Positions 10,671-22,668 of a stretch of DNA of 64,000 nucleotides are shown piece by piece. Origin of the DNA: Annona cherimola. Lineage: Eukaryota > Streptophyta > Magnoliopsida > Magnoliales > Annonaceae. The notes below the pieces were generated by a model. The model had not been told where the DNA came from and did not search any database. It saw nothing but the letters and a program-made list of their open reading frames with translations. The stretch spans positions 21,867,335 to 21,931,334 of the forward strand of contig CM059977.1 in the NCBI GenBank assembly GCA_030490835.1, read 5' to 3'. The first letter of the stretch is position 1. Each line of letters begins with the position of its first letter. The translations under genes and the position numbers were made by a program.

Positions 10671-11048
10671 TCAACCCCGAAGATCAGCAGCCACGTGAGC
10701 TACCGTCGCGATGCGTGATTTAGGTGGTTCTTGCCGGTAATTTCCATAGAGTTGAATTAATTTGTGGTCGGCGGTCTTGTTGAAGGACGTTGCATGATCG
10801 TCCACAATCTTAGAAACTGCGTAGGTGAGGATGGCTTCTAGATAAGGTGCTCCACTAGTGTAGTGTAATTTGGTGTACATGCGCCTCTTGTTTGAATAAT
10901 CTTGGCCGTTAGGCTTCGTGTGATCATAGCTTATTAATTTTATAATAAATTCCCTCGGATAATTCCAACTTGATAATATGTCTTTGCTAATCATATCATC
11001 CAGGCGATTTTTAAATGACTTCATTTCATGCAATATGACCAAAATCAA
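10671..11048 (-). CDS. Hypothetical ORF, 125 aa
   Basis: An open frame stands out in otherwise stop-rich DNA. The protein is mixed in charge with no signal peptide, membrane segment or motif I recognise. A short stretch (GAPYLEAILTY) faintly recalls a histone-fold helix, but this is too weak to use. It could be an exon or gene fragment trapped between repeats. I would not call it a gene without transcript support. Confidence 0.2.
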   Translation of the reverse strand: MILVILHEMKSFKNRLDDMISKDILSSWNYPREFIIKLISYDHTKPNGQDYSNKRRMYTKLHYTSGAPYLEAILTYAVSKIVDDHATSFNKTADHKLIQLYGNYRQEPPKSRIATVAHVAADLRG

Positions 11049-11106
11049 TTATGTGAACTAAAATGATTCAAAAATGAGGATTCGGTAGGCATGCAATTGT
11101 TATTTA

Positions 11107-11824
11107 AGAAAAAAAATTTCTCATGCCCATAATTCTTCATATACTCATAATATTTCATAAGTTTTTCTTATACTAATAACATTGTACTATAAATTTCTTT
11201 CATGTCTACATCGTCAACACAACCATTATCTACCTTATTGAAAAAGATAATTTTTCTTATTTAAAATTTTTAATTGAGACAATTCACCATAATGTAATTC
11301 AATTGATGATAGTAAGTCATCAACATGTGGCATTAAATGATCCAAAAGTAATATTAAGGTTGAATAATTTTAATTAGGAAAATTTAGAAGGAAAAGTTTT
11401 TCTTTTTGATGGAACGTATGTACCAAATATGGTTGAAAATTAGTGTAGTATTTTTATGAATTTGGCATGCATTATTCACCTATTTTCGATTTCTCTGGTT
11501 AAAGTTTTTCATAGCGCAAAATCTATTGTTTGTGATTGACCTCTCCAAAGTGGGGACAAATAAAAAAAAACTATAAGAAAAAGGTTACTAGTTCTTTTTG
11601 CATACCTCTCCATAGGATTATACCTTTTTTAAGTTAAGTCCACTTAAAATCAACAAGTTTAGGATGATCTTAAAGTAAAATATTTAGATTTGAGGTAGTA
11701 CTTTGCCCCAGGGAATGGTGATAGAGATATGAGTGTGAGTACAATAAGAATTTAGAGTAAAACGAAATGTTGTGGGTACATTATGAATTAGTTGCAAATA
11801 TTGTGAATATAAAAGAAATTCTCA
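11107..11824. mobile_element. Diverged Mutator-type fold-back element, possibly interrupted
   Basis: The left arm (AAATTTCTCATGCCCATAAT, then TATTGAAAAAGATAATTTT) matches the left arms of the elements at 22210-22668 and 25241-25698. The right arm ends with ATTGTGAATATAAAAGAAAT near 11815. About 290 bp between 11415 and 11700 is not family-like and may be an insertion. No clear target duplication was found. Confidence 0.5.
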
Positions 11825-11977
11825 CTGGGTTTAAAATTTAATTATGATTTAACAACTTTTTTAATTTAAAAAAGGTTATAATAATTTTTAAAATTTGAGG
11901 AGCCCCTTGCCCACAAGTGTACATGTGCATCAGCCTACCACGCACTTACTCATGCACTTGCAAGTTGCAACCGACAG

Positions 11978-12560
11978 TATGGGTGAAAATAGATGCGATT
12001 AAGGGTGTGCCCAATCCTAGTGCCACATTTAAAAATCTTGTTTGACCCTACTTTTTATATCGGGTTGGGACAAAGTCAGTCCAACCCTCACCTTTTTTTA
12101 AGAGGTCTCAGGATAAACTTTGGGTTGATTTCGGGATAACGAGTTAGGTTAAAAAAATGGGTCAAAGTTTAAAAATTTATATATATATATATATATCAAT
12201 AGAAGCTCATATTTATGATAAATTTCAAGGTTAAACAATTCAATATTTTACTATTTAATAAGTAAAACACAATTCCCATAATAAAGCATTAGTAAAAAAT
12301 TTTAAATAATTTCATTTCCAACTTAGCCTTGATAAATGTGTGTATCAATCTTAAAAGTACATTGATGTAATTTGTAATTACAATTAAACCTATTAAATTG
12401 CAAAATAATAATATTCGTTCTTGTAATATATAAATAACATAGATTAAAAAAGTGTTTAGATAAGCCAAAAAAATATTTAAAAAATTTATGTAAACATATC
12501 CGGCCAAATTTCTTTGAAATAATTAGAATGCCCTTACCAACATACTTAATAATACCATAA
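11978..12560. repeat. hAT-like dispersed repeat, uninterrupted copy
   Basis: It starts TATGGGTGAAAATAG, a decayed TAGGGGTG-type terminus. It shares many words with 31081-31293 (CTTGTTTGACC, GGTCTCAGGATAA, GGTCAAAGTTTAA, an AT microsatellite) and then with 57333-57620 (CAATATTTTACTATTTA, GTAAAACACAATT, ATGTGTATCAA). It is therefore the empty-site paralogue showing where the LINE broke the copy at 31081. The right end is not defined. Confidence 0.65.
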
Positions 12561-12925
12561 TGAAATATCCTATGTCAATAATTATTTTTTACTATTGCAA
12601 TTATGATAAGAGATAGTAAGCTCATATTATAAATAATATGTAGTAAATATATTAATAATTAATGATGTTTCCAGAGGCATTTTAATTCATTGTTATAAAA
12701 AATTAACGAAAAGTGCATGCCCGCAAGTTCTTGGAAATACTGTTGGGTCTTTTGCAATGTTGTCAAACATGAGGGCGTATTTGTAATATTGCTGAGACTA
12801 AGTTGGTACATGTGCAAATTCATCGTAAATTTAACTACACAATGCAAGTGATTTGAAAACAAAAAATAAATATGATCCCGAAAAAGAAAATCACCTAATT
12901 CAACATTTTCAATTTGTTTTTGCAG

Positions 12926-13089
12926 ACTTAAAATTGGAGGAGCAGTGTGCCAGGTCACATATGTACCATTTTTTTTATGAAGGTTGCCATGCTAATTTTG
13001 AAATAGGGGCCGATGGATTAGAGGCTTCCCAGTTATATCCAGAAGTCCGCTATACTCGGGTACATGAGTATTTGGAACGCTATGTGTAG
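12926..13089 (+). pseudogene. Orphan terminal exon, pinoresinol-lariciresinol/isoflavone-type reductase
   Basis: A splice acceptor TTTTTGCAG ends at 12925. The exon then encodes a C-terminus with MYHFFYEGC, NFEIG, EASQLYPEVRYT and EYLERYV followed by TAG. This matches the conserved end of the NADPH-dependent PLR/PCBER/isoflavone reductase family, enzymes of lignan and isoflavonoid synthesis in the cytosol. I see no upstream exon with the NAD(P)-binding GxxGxxG motif within several kb, and repeats lie immediately to the left. The exon is open, so it was either moved here recently or left behind by a rearranged gene. Family membership is fairly secure; the exact enzyme is not. Confidence 0.65.
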
Positions 13090-14112
13090 GGGGTAGGGAC
13101 TTTTTTTCCCCACAAGTAGGGACTATTGAGTGCACAAATTTAAGGAGCTTTCTATAAACGAGCTCTGCATATTGCCTCCTGATGGATAATGTGCCACCCC
13201 TATGCCTTTGACAGTGAGTAACTTGATGATCATTATAAAAATAAAAATAGACGGTCTCTTAACTTTTCAATGGAATGTTTTGCCTTCTAAAGGAAATGTA
13301 TGGTGTGTATTGTGTGAGGTAAATAGAATCACTAAAATGGAATGACAAAGTCAATTAGCAGTAGATGAATTTTGTTACCAAACTATTCTGCTTTTTTTAA
13401 ATATTAATTCTTATTTTTCTGCTTCTTTGCATGTAACTATCTTATTGATTCTTATTATATTTTTACTTCACTACTATTATATTGCACCACTTTTTCACTT
13501 TTCAAAACTTATCTTATTTTTTGCATCTTTTTATCTCATGACAAGTACTGTCTCATCTTTACACTCATATTTTATCTAATCAGATCTACCTACTTTATTT
13601 TTTAAGGCTAGTCTGATAGGATTTTTTTGATGGGTATGCATTTTACAATCATTTTAATTTGTATTATAATCAAGCATTAAGACATTCTTACAATTTTCAT
13701 TTAACGTTTTCCAAACTTTTTAATAATCTTATTTTTTTATTCGGTGGACACTCCCATAAAAAATCAAGAAGATGTGCTGCCAACACTATTTGAAACCCTA
13801 CTAGCATTGTGACATTTTACGAGGTGTCAATCTGGCTGCTGCCTGGTTGGTCAAGTTGATAAGATTTTAGTTTCAAATTGGTGTTTTAAAATAATTTTTA
13901 TATTATACTTAAAAATTATAATTCTACGTCACAAAGGTTGGTCAATATAATGAAAAGTAGACCAGTTTTCTAACCAATTGGCAGTTCGATTTCCAATTAT
14001 TCGGGGTCAACCACCAATCAGACATAACCAATCATTGGTTCATCCAGTTAGTTAAATTCAATTTTAATAACATTGGTTTAGATGGATGAACACTGTTACA
14101 AAATATCTTTTG
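13090..14112. other. Anonymous AT-rich intergenic DNA
   Basis: It could include the 3' flank of the orphan reductase exon. No ORF, RNA gene or well-ended transposon was recognised. Confidence 0.5.
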
Positions 14113-14532
14113 GGTTTTTTCAACTATATCCACTACGTTTGACCATAATCACAAATATACCCATTGCATTTTTAAAATTCCAGATATATTCACCACATTT
14201 GCATTGAATTTCAAAAATGTCCATTAAACCGTTAGTTAAAGCTTTATAAATATCCAAAATACCCTTATTATAAAATAACAAAAGATGAAATAAAATAGAA
14301 AGAAAATAAATTGGGGTTCTCTAAATTTAGAACTCACATGCAATTAGAGCATTGGTGAGCTATGACATTCAAATTTTCAATTATGTAAAAAATTTGATAG
14401 GTATATTAGTAATTTCACATATTGACTAATAGTGTTAACTCATGAATTGAATGTTTTTAAGATTGACTGCAAACGTAATGAGTATATTTGAAATTATGGG
14501 CAAACATAGACATGGGAATATTTGGAAAAAAC
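14113..14532. mobile_element. Fold-back MITE, about 420 bp
   Basis: The left end GGTTTTTTCAACTATATCC and the reverse complement of the right end, GTTTTTTCCAAATATTCCC, are inverted. Matching words continue inward (ATAATCACAAATATACCCAT against ATAATTTCAAATATACTCAT). The arms are long and the centre short, as in fold-back elements. There is no coding capacity. Confidence 0.6.
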
Positions 14533-15522
14533 ATGCATCTTTTCATAATAAGAATCGTTCAACAGTTTATTTGTCTAATTTGATTCGTAAATTCTTTTCT
14601 TAGAGAAAAGAAGTAAAGAAATTTTAAAAATTTATAAATCACATATATTATTTAAAGATTTAACCAATGAAAGAAAAACTTTTTAACTATACAAATCATA
14701 CACATTTTTTCATAACACAATCAACGTTTCAATTCACACAAGCCGTCAGCCATTGTCATGAGGCCCTAAAAACCATTAGTACTGCTCACTTGCCCTATTT
14801 TAAGTCGAGGGAAAATTTCCTGGCTTATTTTAATGATGTGATAAAAAATCCATCACTCACATTGTTAGAATCATTACTTTTTTTATCTGAATTAGAATCA
14901 TTACTTGATTACAAACCTTCAACTAATATAATACTTTTAAAATGCATTTTCCAAATGTACTAAATAACGGATTAACTAAACATGATTCTGTATTTCTTAA
15001 AGATATATTTTTTTATCTTAAATACGTAATGTATCTCATAAAAGATATATTAAATAGATACTAGTAATTTAAGTCGGTTTTGAGTGCTCAAACTCAGACC
15101 TACTCTATAACTAGGTATCTTTCTACTTATAACTTATCTTTCTTGCGAGTAAGAAAATAAAAATTTAGGGTATCTGATGAGTGATATAGCCTATAAAATA
15201 ATGGTCAAAGTAAAAAAAGAATAAAATTAAAATAAATAAGATAATTATATATAAATATGTGAAAAAAGATTAAATGTAAAGATATTAATAGAAAAAGTAG
15301 TGCGATAAAGGAATAGTTTTTAGTAGGAAACAGTGGATACTTCTTTTTAAAAAAAATTACATGTTATAAAAAAACGCACCAATAATAAATTCATTGGGCT
15401 TACTGGCTAAATTGTACCCAACTCAACACCACAAGCGGATACAATCATACAATCAGAAAAAAAAAAAAAAAAAAGCACAGTCAAATAGGATTTTTGTGGG
15501 CGTGTCTAACTTAAGATTTTTT
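14533..15522. other. Anonymous AT-rich intergenic DNA
   Basis: It contains a 98-codon open frame at 14667-14963 with no recognisable motif and composition like its surroundings; I do not consider it a gene. Poly(A) runs lie at about 15460. Confidence 0.5.
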
Positions 15523-15804
15523 AAGGAATTTTTATAGGCATACCTAGTGCTTATATCAAAAAAAATTTGCATCTATGTTCCTAAGTTTGCGTAATTTATA
15601 AATATTCTTGCAAAGTTTATATAAAATTGCAAGCATATCCTGTTAGAATATCTGGTAAAATAATAAAAATTTTCTTTTAAATTAAGGGATATACTTGCAA
15701 TTTTTGTAAGGGTATTTTTGCTATTTTGTAGACAATTTCAGCAAATTTAGAGACATTGATGCAATATTAGTTAAACTTTGAAGACACATATGCAAAAATC
15801 CTTT
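15523..15804. mobile_element. Fold-back MITE, about 280 bp
   Basis: The ends AAGGAATTTTTATAGGCAT and, reversed, AAGGATTTTTGCATATGTG form an imperfect inverted repeat. Internal words also pair, for example TTGCATCTATGTTCCTAAG with the reverse of CAAATTTAGAGACATTGATGC. No ORF. Confidence 0.55.
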
Positions 15805-16310
15805 TTTTTTTTTTTGCTTGACAGTAACATAATACCAAATTACCAATAGGCTGAAGCACGGAGTAACGATTAAAATATGATAGAAACATGAAAACTAACG
15901 CCATGCATTCACGAAATGGTACGTGGTCATCAGTATAATACTCAAATGTTGAAATTGATTTAAACTTTAAAATCTGTTTACTGCTTTGCTTGATTTTACT
16001 TAAATTATATATAATATTTTAAAATTTCAAAGTTCCACGTTATACTATGAGTATGTAAGTTCTAAAACCTATTCCATCTTAATTCCAGACTATAGCAGTT
16101 CAAATATTGTTCACAATGAAGCTTATGTGCAATTTAATAGAACCATTTGAAGCACCCCACAAGCTAATCAATTTCATTACGACCTTTGCAGCTTCATTTA
16201 CAATCAATTTAAAATAGTAGATACAATTGAACTACAAAACATTCGAGACTGTTTTTGACAATTCAACATTATAAATTGTGCCTAACCCAAGTGAAGTAGA
16301 ACTATGGAAC
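15805..16310. other. Anonymous intergenic DNA flanking the copia insertion
   Basis: Begins with a poly(T) run. No gene was recognised. The last five bases before the copia LTR are the target duplication (16311-16315). Confidence 0.5.
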
Positions 16311-16315
16311 GTTTG

Positions 16316-16986
16316 TGTTGGGATTTTAGGCTATCCCCTTTTGTGTAGATTAAACAGGAATAATTTATCTCAGACAATAAATATCACAAATAATAAATAA
16401 TCAAAACCCACACAAAAACACACCACAGTTTTACGTGGAAAACCCCTCTTTAATAAAAGGGAAAAAACCACGGGACCCAGTCCAGGTAAAACTTCCACTA
16501 TAGAATAATGGGATTACAATGCAATGTCTTCTCTAGTTAAAACTAGAGGATTTCATCATCACAATAAGGATGGATTTCAACATAGAAATTAACTAAAGGA
16601 TGGATCTCACCCAATCTGAGATGACGGCAGAATTTTCTCTCTTAATGGCCGGAAGAGATGACTGCCGTAGAAGCGGATTGAATTCTCTCTCCGTCGGAGC
16701 TGCTGCTGCTGTTGCTCTGAAGAGAACGACGACAACGGATTTTCCTGCGAGAGCCGTGATCTATTATCTCTCTCTCTCTCGCCTTTTATTTCTCTCGCGC
16801 CGAAAGCTGCGCCGAAAGCAAAAGAGAAAAACAAAAGAGCGGGTGGGCGTTTTCTCATTAATGCCGAAAACGTCTCCCGCGCCGAAAACGAATCTCTCCC
16901 GCGCCGAAAACGAATACGTTTTCTTAATAAAGCTGAAATAGGTGGGGCCCCTATTTTGACTTTACGAAGGAGGAACCCACCTAACA
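16316..16986 (-). repeat. 3' LTR of the copia element
   Basis: It runs TGTTGGGATT to CACCTAACA. The open frames within it (16600-16987 on both strands) recur in the other LTR and are not genes. CT-rich microsatellite and repeated CGCGCCGAAAACGAAT words lie near 16850-16915. Confidence 0.96.
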
Positions 16987-17000
16987 AATCTCCCCCTTCC
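16987..17000 (-). other. Polypurine tract of the copia element
   Basis: The minus strand GGAAGGGGGAGATT abuts the 3' LTR and primes plus-strand DNA synthesis in this family. Confidence 0.88.
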
Positions 17001-17002
17001 GA

Positions 17003-19804
17003 CTACGTGAAGGGCTCTAGCAAACTTGCCATCTCTCTGCATATCATTAGCTTCTCCAAATCACTATGAAGAAATGTTGTTTTTACATCAAGCTGCTCAA
17101 TCTCCAGATCCAAGCTAGCTGCCAAGCTTAGAACAACTCTAATCAAATTCATCTTCACCACGGGTGAGAAGATCTCATGAAAGTCAATACCTTTTGTTTG
17201 ACCAAATCCCTTCACAACCAATCTTGCCTTGTATTTTGGCCGTGAGCTATTTTCATCTGTTTTCAATCTGAAAACCCACTTGTTCTTGAGTGCTCTTTTG
17301 CCTGCAGGTAACTTTACTAATTCATACGTATGGTTTTCATGCAAGGAATTCATCTCTTCTTGCATGGCGTCCATCCATTCTTCACTACATTCATGGGACA
17401 CTGCCTCCTGATAACTTTGAGGTTCACCTTCATCAGTAAGCATCACATATTCATGAGGAGGATACTTTTCTGATGGCCGACGTTGTCTTACAGACCTTCT
17501 CAATTGATTTTCAACTAACGGATGTGGAGCAGCTTGCTCATTTGGTTGCTCTGGTGTAGCGTTTGGTATATCTCCCCCATTTCCTGTATGCACAATAGGT
17601 GGAGTACACGACCTCAAATCAACTGGGCCTTCTTCTGGAGACTTTGCCTTTTCAGTTTTCTCAAAGTCTTCGATTGTTTGATCTTCGAAGAAGATTACAT
17701 CCCTGCTTCTAATAATCTTCTTGTCAATAAGATCTCATAATCTATAACCAAATTCTTCATGTGCATAGCCGAGGAAGATATACTGTTTAGTTTTACTGTC
17801 CAACTTGGATCTTTCATCCTTAGAAATGTGAACAAATGCCCTGCAACCAAATACCCGTAAGTGTTCATATGAAATATCTTTTCCTCTCCATACCTTTTCT
17901 GGAATCTCACCGTCCAAAGGAGCTGAAGGAGATAGATTAATCAAATCAACCGCAGTTCTCATTGCCTCACCCCAGAAGGACTTTGATAATTTTGCATGAG
18001 AGAGCATACACCTGACTCTTTCACAAATACTTCTGTTCATTCTCTCTGCCACACCGTTCTGTTGAGGCGTCTTGGGAACTGTCTTCTCAAGTCTGATACC
18101 ACGTTCACTGCAGTATCTTTCAAACGGTCCTCTGTATTCACCACCATTGTCGGCACGAACGCATTTTAATCTTTTTCCTGTTTCTCTTTCAACAGTAGTT
18201 TGGAAGTGCTTGAAGATACTTAGAACCTCGTCTTTGGCCTTTATTGCATAAGCCCATACTTTCCTGGAATGATCATCAATGAAAGTAACAAAATATATAG
18301 CACCACCAAGAGTTCTATCACCCATAGAACACACATCAGTATGCACCAGATCAAGTATATCATGCTTTCTATGTGGAGGGAATTTATGAAATGCAACTCT
18401 ATGTTGTTTTCCAACTAAACAATCAATGCATGATTTCAGAGGTAAACCTTTAGGCAAATATTGCTTTTTCGCAAGAATATTCAAACCTTTCTCGCTCATG
18501 TGGCCAAGTCGCTTGTGCCATAGCTCTGAGGAGGATTCGTGCTCCACTGCATTCACTTCTCCCTTAGCAATCTTCATATGAGATCTGTAAAGAGTGCCAG
18601 TCTTATTTCCCTTAGCTAAAATAAGAGAACATTTCGTCAGTTTCCATTTACTACCACCAAATTGATGACAGTATCCATCATTGTCTAACTGTCCTGCAGA
18701 GATTAAATTGAATCGAAGTTCTGGAACATGCTTGACACTTTTCAACACCAGTTTGCATCCCATGTCTGTCTCTAGCCAAACATCACCAATACCTTGAATC
18801 TTGCATCTGCCATCATTTCTCATCCTGACATAGCCAAAATCTCCGCTAGTGTAAGATGAGAAGAACTCTTTACATGGAGTAACATGTGAAGAAGCTGCAG
18901 AATCTATTATCCATGTAGGTACATCATTGGCAAAGCAATTAACATCACAAGCTATGACAACATCATCTTCGAATGCAACTGCTGCTTTTTCTGTGTCATC
19001 TTTCTTTTCTTCATTTTTCTTTTTATATTCTTCCTCTCTTTTCAACTTTCTGCATTCTCTAATTACATGTCCAGGCTTACCACAATGATAGCATTTGACT
19101 CCTCTTGACTTTGATCTCCTTCTCGATTGATCACGATTCCATTTAGACTTGTCATGATCATTATTGCGAGAATATCTGTGCTGATTTCTCCCTCTGTTTT
19201 CTGTAACTAGTGCTTCAGAATTGACGGATGTACCTTGTTCTCTCCGTCTTGCCTCTTCATTAAACATGCTGTCTTTCACCACATCCATTGATACAACACC
19301 ATTAGGAGCAGAGTTACTGAGCGAAATTACCAAGGTTTCCCAACTGTCTGGCAAGGAACTCAACAAAAGTAATGCCTGCACTTCATCAGCAAATATAATT
19401 TTCATGCTGGATAAATCATTTAAAGCTTCTTGGAAATTACTCAAATGCTCAGCAACTTTTTGTCCATCTTTATACTTCATATTAACGAGCCTTTTAATTA
19501 GAAAAGCCTTATTTACAGCTGATTTGCGTTCATATAGGCTTTCTAATGTTTCCCATAATTTGAATGCATCAGTTTCCTTAGCAACATGGTGAAAAACACT
19601 CTGATCAACCCATTGTCGGATATGCCCAACAACTTTTCTATTTAACACATCCCAATCATCTTGAGATTTATCCACTGGCTTCACTCCTTTCACTTTAATA
19701 GGCAGGTAAAGTTCTTTGCAATACAAAATATCTTCCATCCTTGTTTTCCATATTGAGTAATTTGATGATGTGAGTTTGACCATTGTGAATGAAGTTTCTT
19801 CCAT
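17003..19804 (-). pseudogene. copia gag-pol polyprotein, one nonsense codon and RT/RNase H deletion
   Basis: From 19804 downward the frame encodes a UBN2-type gag, a CCHC knuckle CYHCGKPGHVIREC near residue 240, and a protease motif DSAASSH near residue 301. The integrase zinc-finger region (HKRLGHMSEKG) is followed by the DDE core: HTDVCS, RADNGGEY and NGVAERMNRS. A TGA at 17735-17737 replaces the usual Trp after GYRL. The same frame then continues through the start of RT (NKWVFRLK, VVKGFGQTKG, LDVKTTFLHSDL). About 60 bp before the PPT it jumps directly to the tail. The YVDD catalytic box and RNase H are absent. The encoded proteins would bind RNA and integrate, but cannot reverse transcribe. 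Confidence 0.93.
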
Positions 19805-19839
19805 CTAATCCACACAAGAAATTACGTAAAAACAGACCA

Positions 19840-19852
19840 GGCTCTGATACCA
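19840..19852 (-). other. Primer binding site of the copia element
   Basis: The minus strand reads AGTGGTATCAGAGCC directly inside the 5' LTR, complementary to the initiator tRNA-Met 3' end. Confidence 0.93.
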
Positions 19853-19854
19853 CT

Positions 19855-20525
19855 TGTTGGGATTTTAGGCTATCCCCTTTTGTGTAGATTAAACAGGAAT
19901 AATTAATCTCAGACAATAAATATCACAAATAATAAATAATCAAAACCCACACAAAAACACACCACAGTTTTACGTGGAAAACCCCTCTTTAATAAAAGGG
20001 AAAAAACCACGGGACCCAGTCCAGGTAAAACTTCCACTATAGAATAATGGGATTACAATGCAATGTCTTCTCTAGTTAAAACTAGAGGATTTCATCATCA
20101 CAATAAGGATGGATTTCAACATAGAAATTAACTAAAGGATGGATCTCACCCAATCTGAGATGACGGCAGAATTTTCTCTCTTAATGGCCGGAAGAGATGA
20201 CTGCCGTAGAAGCGGATTGAATTCTCTCTCCGTCGGAGCTGCTGCTGCTGTTGCTCTGAAGAGAACGACGACAACGGATTTTCCTGCGAGAGCCGTGATC
20301 TATTATCTCTCTCTCTCTCGCCTTTTATTTCTCTCGCGCCGAAAGCTGCGCCGAAAGCAAAAGAGAAAAACAAAAGAGCGGGTGGGCGTTTTCTCAATAA
20401 TGCCGAAAACGTCTCCCGCGCCGAAAACGAATCTCTCCCGCGCCGAAAACGAATACGTTTTCTTAATAAAGCTGAAATAGGTGGGGCCCCTATTTTGACT
20501 TTACGAAGGAGGAACCCACCTAATA
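19855..20525 (-). repeat. 5' LTR of the copia element
   Basis: 671 bp, differing from 16316-16986 near base 50 (TTT against TTA), near base 540 (ATT against AAT) and at the terminal CA, here TA. The altered terminal dinucleotide is at the outer end of the element. Confidence 0.96.
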
Positions 20526-20530
20526 GTTTG

Positions 20531-21340
20531 TTTATAGCATCTGAATCTGCCCTTTATTTTGCCTACCATCCACCCAACTTGAATTAAAACCTACATTGGA
20601 AACACATCAAATATCATCAATCCGCTGATATTCTAGTCAATAAAACTTATTAGAAAAGTACTTAGCTCACAAAAGAGAATATCAAAGAGGTCTAAATCAC
20701 ATTGTCGGACCGAAGAAAATAATCTAATACCATGCTTCTTCAAATGCCAGAAGGCATTTTGTGAACCTAAATGCAATTGGTATGAACAAGGAAAACACAG
20801 TGACACTACCCCATAAAGAGAACATCAGCTTTGCAGTCCGGCCAGTCTTAGATTATATCCAAATTCAATTATGAGAACATTTACATTACAACCCAGATTT
20901 CCACTAATTTCATATTCGAATCTAACAAATTTTTTTGAGACACAAATTTAACAATTGAAATGTGGGAGAAATGAGAAAAAGTAAAACTCAAATGATGTTG
21001 TTTTTTTTTGTTGTGGTGGGTTGGGGGGTGAAGACGGGAAGGGAACTACAGTGTCAACAATCATTCCCCCACAGAATGGGATGATGGGCAAACGGAGTCA
21101 GCCCACTCACCAAATGATTCGTTAGGTTTCCACAGCAATAGACATGTCAGCTGTAAAGCTTCCGCAGAAACGTATCGAAGATTTAATTCATGCTCATGTA
21201 ATTTTATATTCCCCAATTACCCAGTAATTGGGTGGCAAACATTCATAAAATTAATTAAAATTAAACAAGATAAATAAGATACATTACAAGTTCACTTTTC
21301 ACAATAAAGGGCATGTTTTAGCTACATATAAAACTTTTTT
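20531..21340. other. Anonymous intergenic DNA
   Basis: Less AT-rich than its neighbours in places (20700-20870 and 21050-21180) but without a sustained reading frame. It may include untranslated sequence of an unseen gene. No domain was recognised. Confidence 0.45.
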
Positions 21341-21344
21341 AGCC

Positions 21345-21890
21345 AATAGTGTGTTTGGGAAGTGGTAAAATTTTTGGATAAAAAATTATTAGGGTAAAAA
21401 TTTTTGAATTGAGAGAAAATAATGTGATATAGTAAAAATAATAATAAGTAAAAAAAGTAAAATTAAAATAAATATGTTAGTTGTATAAGTAATTGTATAA
21501 AAATAATTTAAAAGTAGTGCAACTGTAGAAAAATGTGATGAAATAATTAAAAAAATGAAGTAATTATAGACAGTTAAAAGTTTTAAATTGGATAGTTTCG
21601 ATTTGAAAAGTTTTATATTTGGGGAATGTTTAAGAAGTGATAAAACTTCTGAATGAAAAATTTTAAGTATAAAATTTATTAAATTAGTAAAAAGTTATGT
21701 AATATCATAGGGGTAATGATGAAATGTAAAGAAAATAAGTTTAAAATAGATAGATTAGTTGTATGGGTAGTTATATAAAAATGATTAAAGAATAGGGTGG
21801 TCGTATAAAAAAGTGAAGAAATAATTTTAAAATAGGATAATTATGAAAAGTAAAAAGTTTTAGATTGAAAAGCTCATTGGCACTTATGAA
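21345..21890. mobile_element. Two adjacent MITE-like copies of one family
   Basis: The segments starting GTGTTTGGGAAGTGGTAAAA (about 21350) and GGAATGTTTAAGAAGTGATA (about 21624) run in parallel: AAATTTTTGGATAAAAAATT against AAACTTCTGAATGAAAAATT, then GTAATGATGAAATG, TAGTTGTAT and AGTAAAAAGTTTTAGATTG. The element at 29799-30068 shares the same interior. The right ends are poorly conserved. Confidence 0.5.
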
Positions 21891-22209
21891 TCCTAAAAAT
21901 GGAATATACAAGTGGTTGAAACCCAAAATCAAAATGCAAAAATCGAAAGGTAGATTGGGAAATATTTAGAAATCACATGGAACACAGCAAATTGACAAAA
22001 CAAAAAAAGAGAGAAGCGAGAAAAGAACATGGAACCACAACTTGATGGGGCGCAAGGATGATGCCGGAAGAGAGAATAAAAAGGACTTGCTGATTATCTG
22101 TCTTGCGAACATAGAAGAAAGTGCTTTGATGAAGAGGATGAGGCAGTTACTGGGGGGTTTACAAAACTAATCTAAGTAGTAGGGAATAAACCTTAAGTTT
22201 CGACAATAG
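21891..22209. other. Anonymous DNA, weak exon-like stretch
   Basis: About 22030-22165 is more GC-balanced and has a plus-strand open stretch (about 30 codons including LADYLSCEHRRKCFDEED) with no matching start or splice context. I do not recognise it. Confidence 0.25.
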
Positions 22210-22668
22210 TAAGAAAAATTCCTCTAATACTCATAATATCTTCTTTTAATTCTTAATATGTTTATAACATTTCAAAATTTTCTTTTATATCTATAACGTT
22301 TTACCTTAAATTTATATTATATCCATGCAATCAAAATAACCACTAACTACCCTATTGAAAAGACAATTTTATTCATTCAAAATTTCTTAATTGGAATAAT
22401 TTAGTCCTAATATGATATTTGAATGATTTGATATCACAAATTAATGATTTGTCGATATCAATGAGTCATTCTAAGATTTAATTTTTTTAATTAAGAAATT
22501 ATGGATGAGCAAAATCATCTTTTCAACAAGGAAATTAACAGTTATTTTGGCTACATAAGCATGATAAAAACTAAGGATAAAATGTTAAACATATATAAGA
22601 AATTTTTGAAACATTGTAAATATAATAAGAATTATGAACAAATATTGTGGGTATAAGAGAAATTTCCT
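22210..22668. mobile_element. Mutator-type fold-back element, about 460 bp
   Basis: The arms are inverted over most of the length: left AAAAATTCCTCTAATACTC, CATGCAATCAAAATAACC and CCCTATTGAAAAGACAATTT; right arm the reverse of each with changes. It is the same family as 25241-25698. Imperfect flanking words (CGACAATAG and CTACAATAA) may be a decayed 9-bp duplication. Confidence 0.65.

Larger units (their letters stand above)
16316..20525 (-). mobile_element. Ty1/copia LTR retrotransposon, young but internally deleted
   Basis: Two 671-bp LTRs flank one damaged gag-pol, with PBS and PPT in the right places. A 5-bp duplication, GTTTG, occurs at 16311-16315 and 20526-20530, so this is a single complete insertion. 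By eye the LTRs differ at three positions, about 0.45 percent, which indicates a recent insertion. The RT-RNase H portion after the start of RT is deleted, so the element cannot move without help. Confidence 0.96.

Noticed and set aside
10671..11048. Histone H2A-like reading of the 125-aa ORF
   Set aside because: Similarity is limited to a few residues; kept only as a low-confidence hypothetical ORF.
16600..16987. Apparent duplicated gene (113-126 aa ORFs) also at 20139-20480
   Set aside because: Both copies lie inside the two LTRs of the copia element; they have no domain and overlap on opposite strands.
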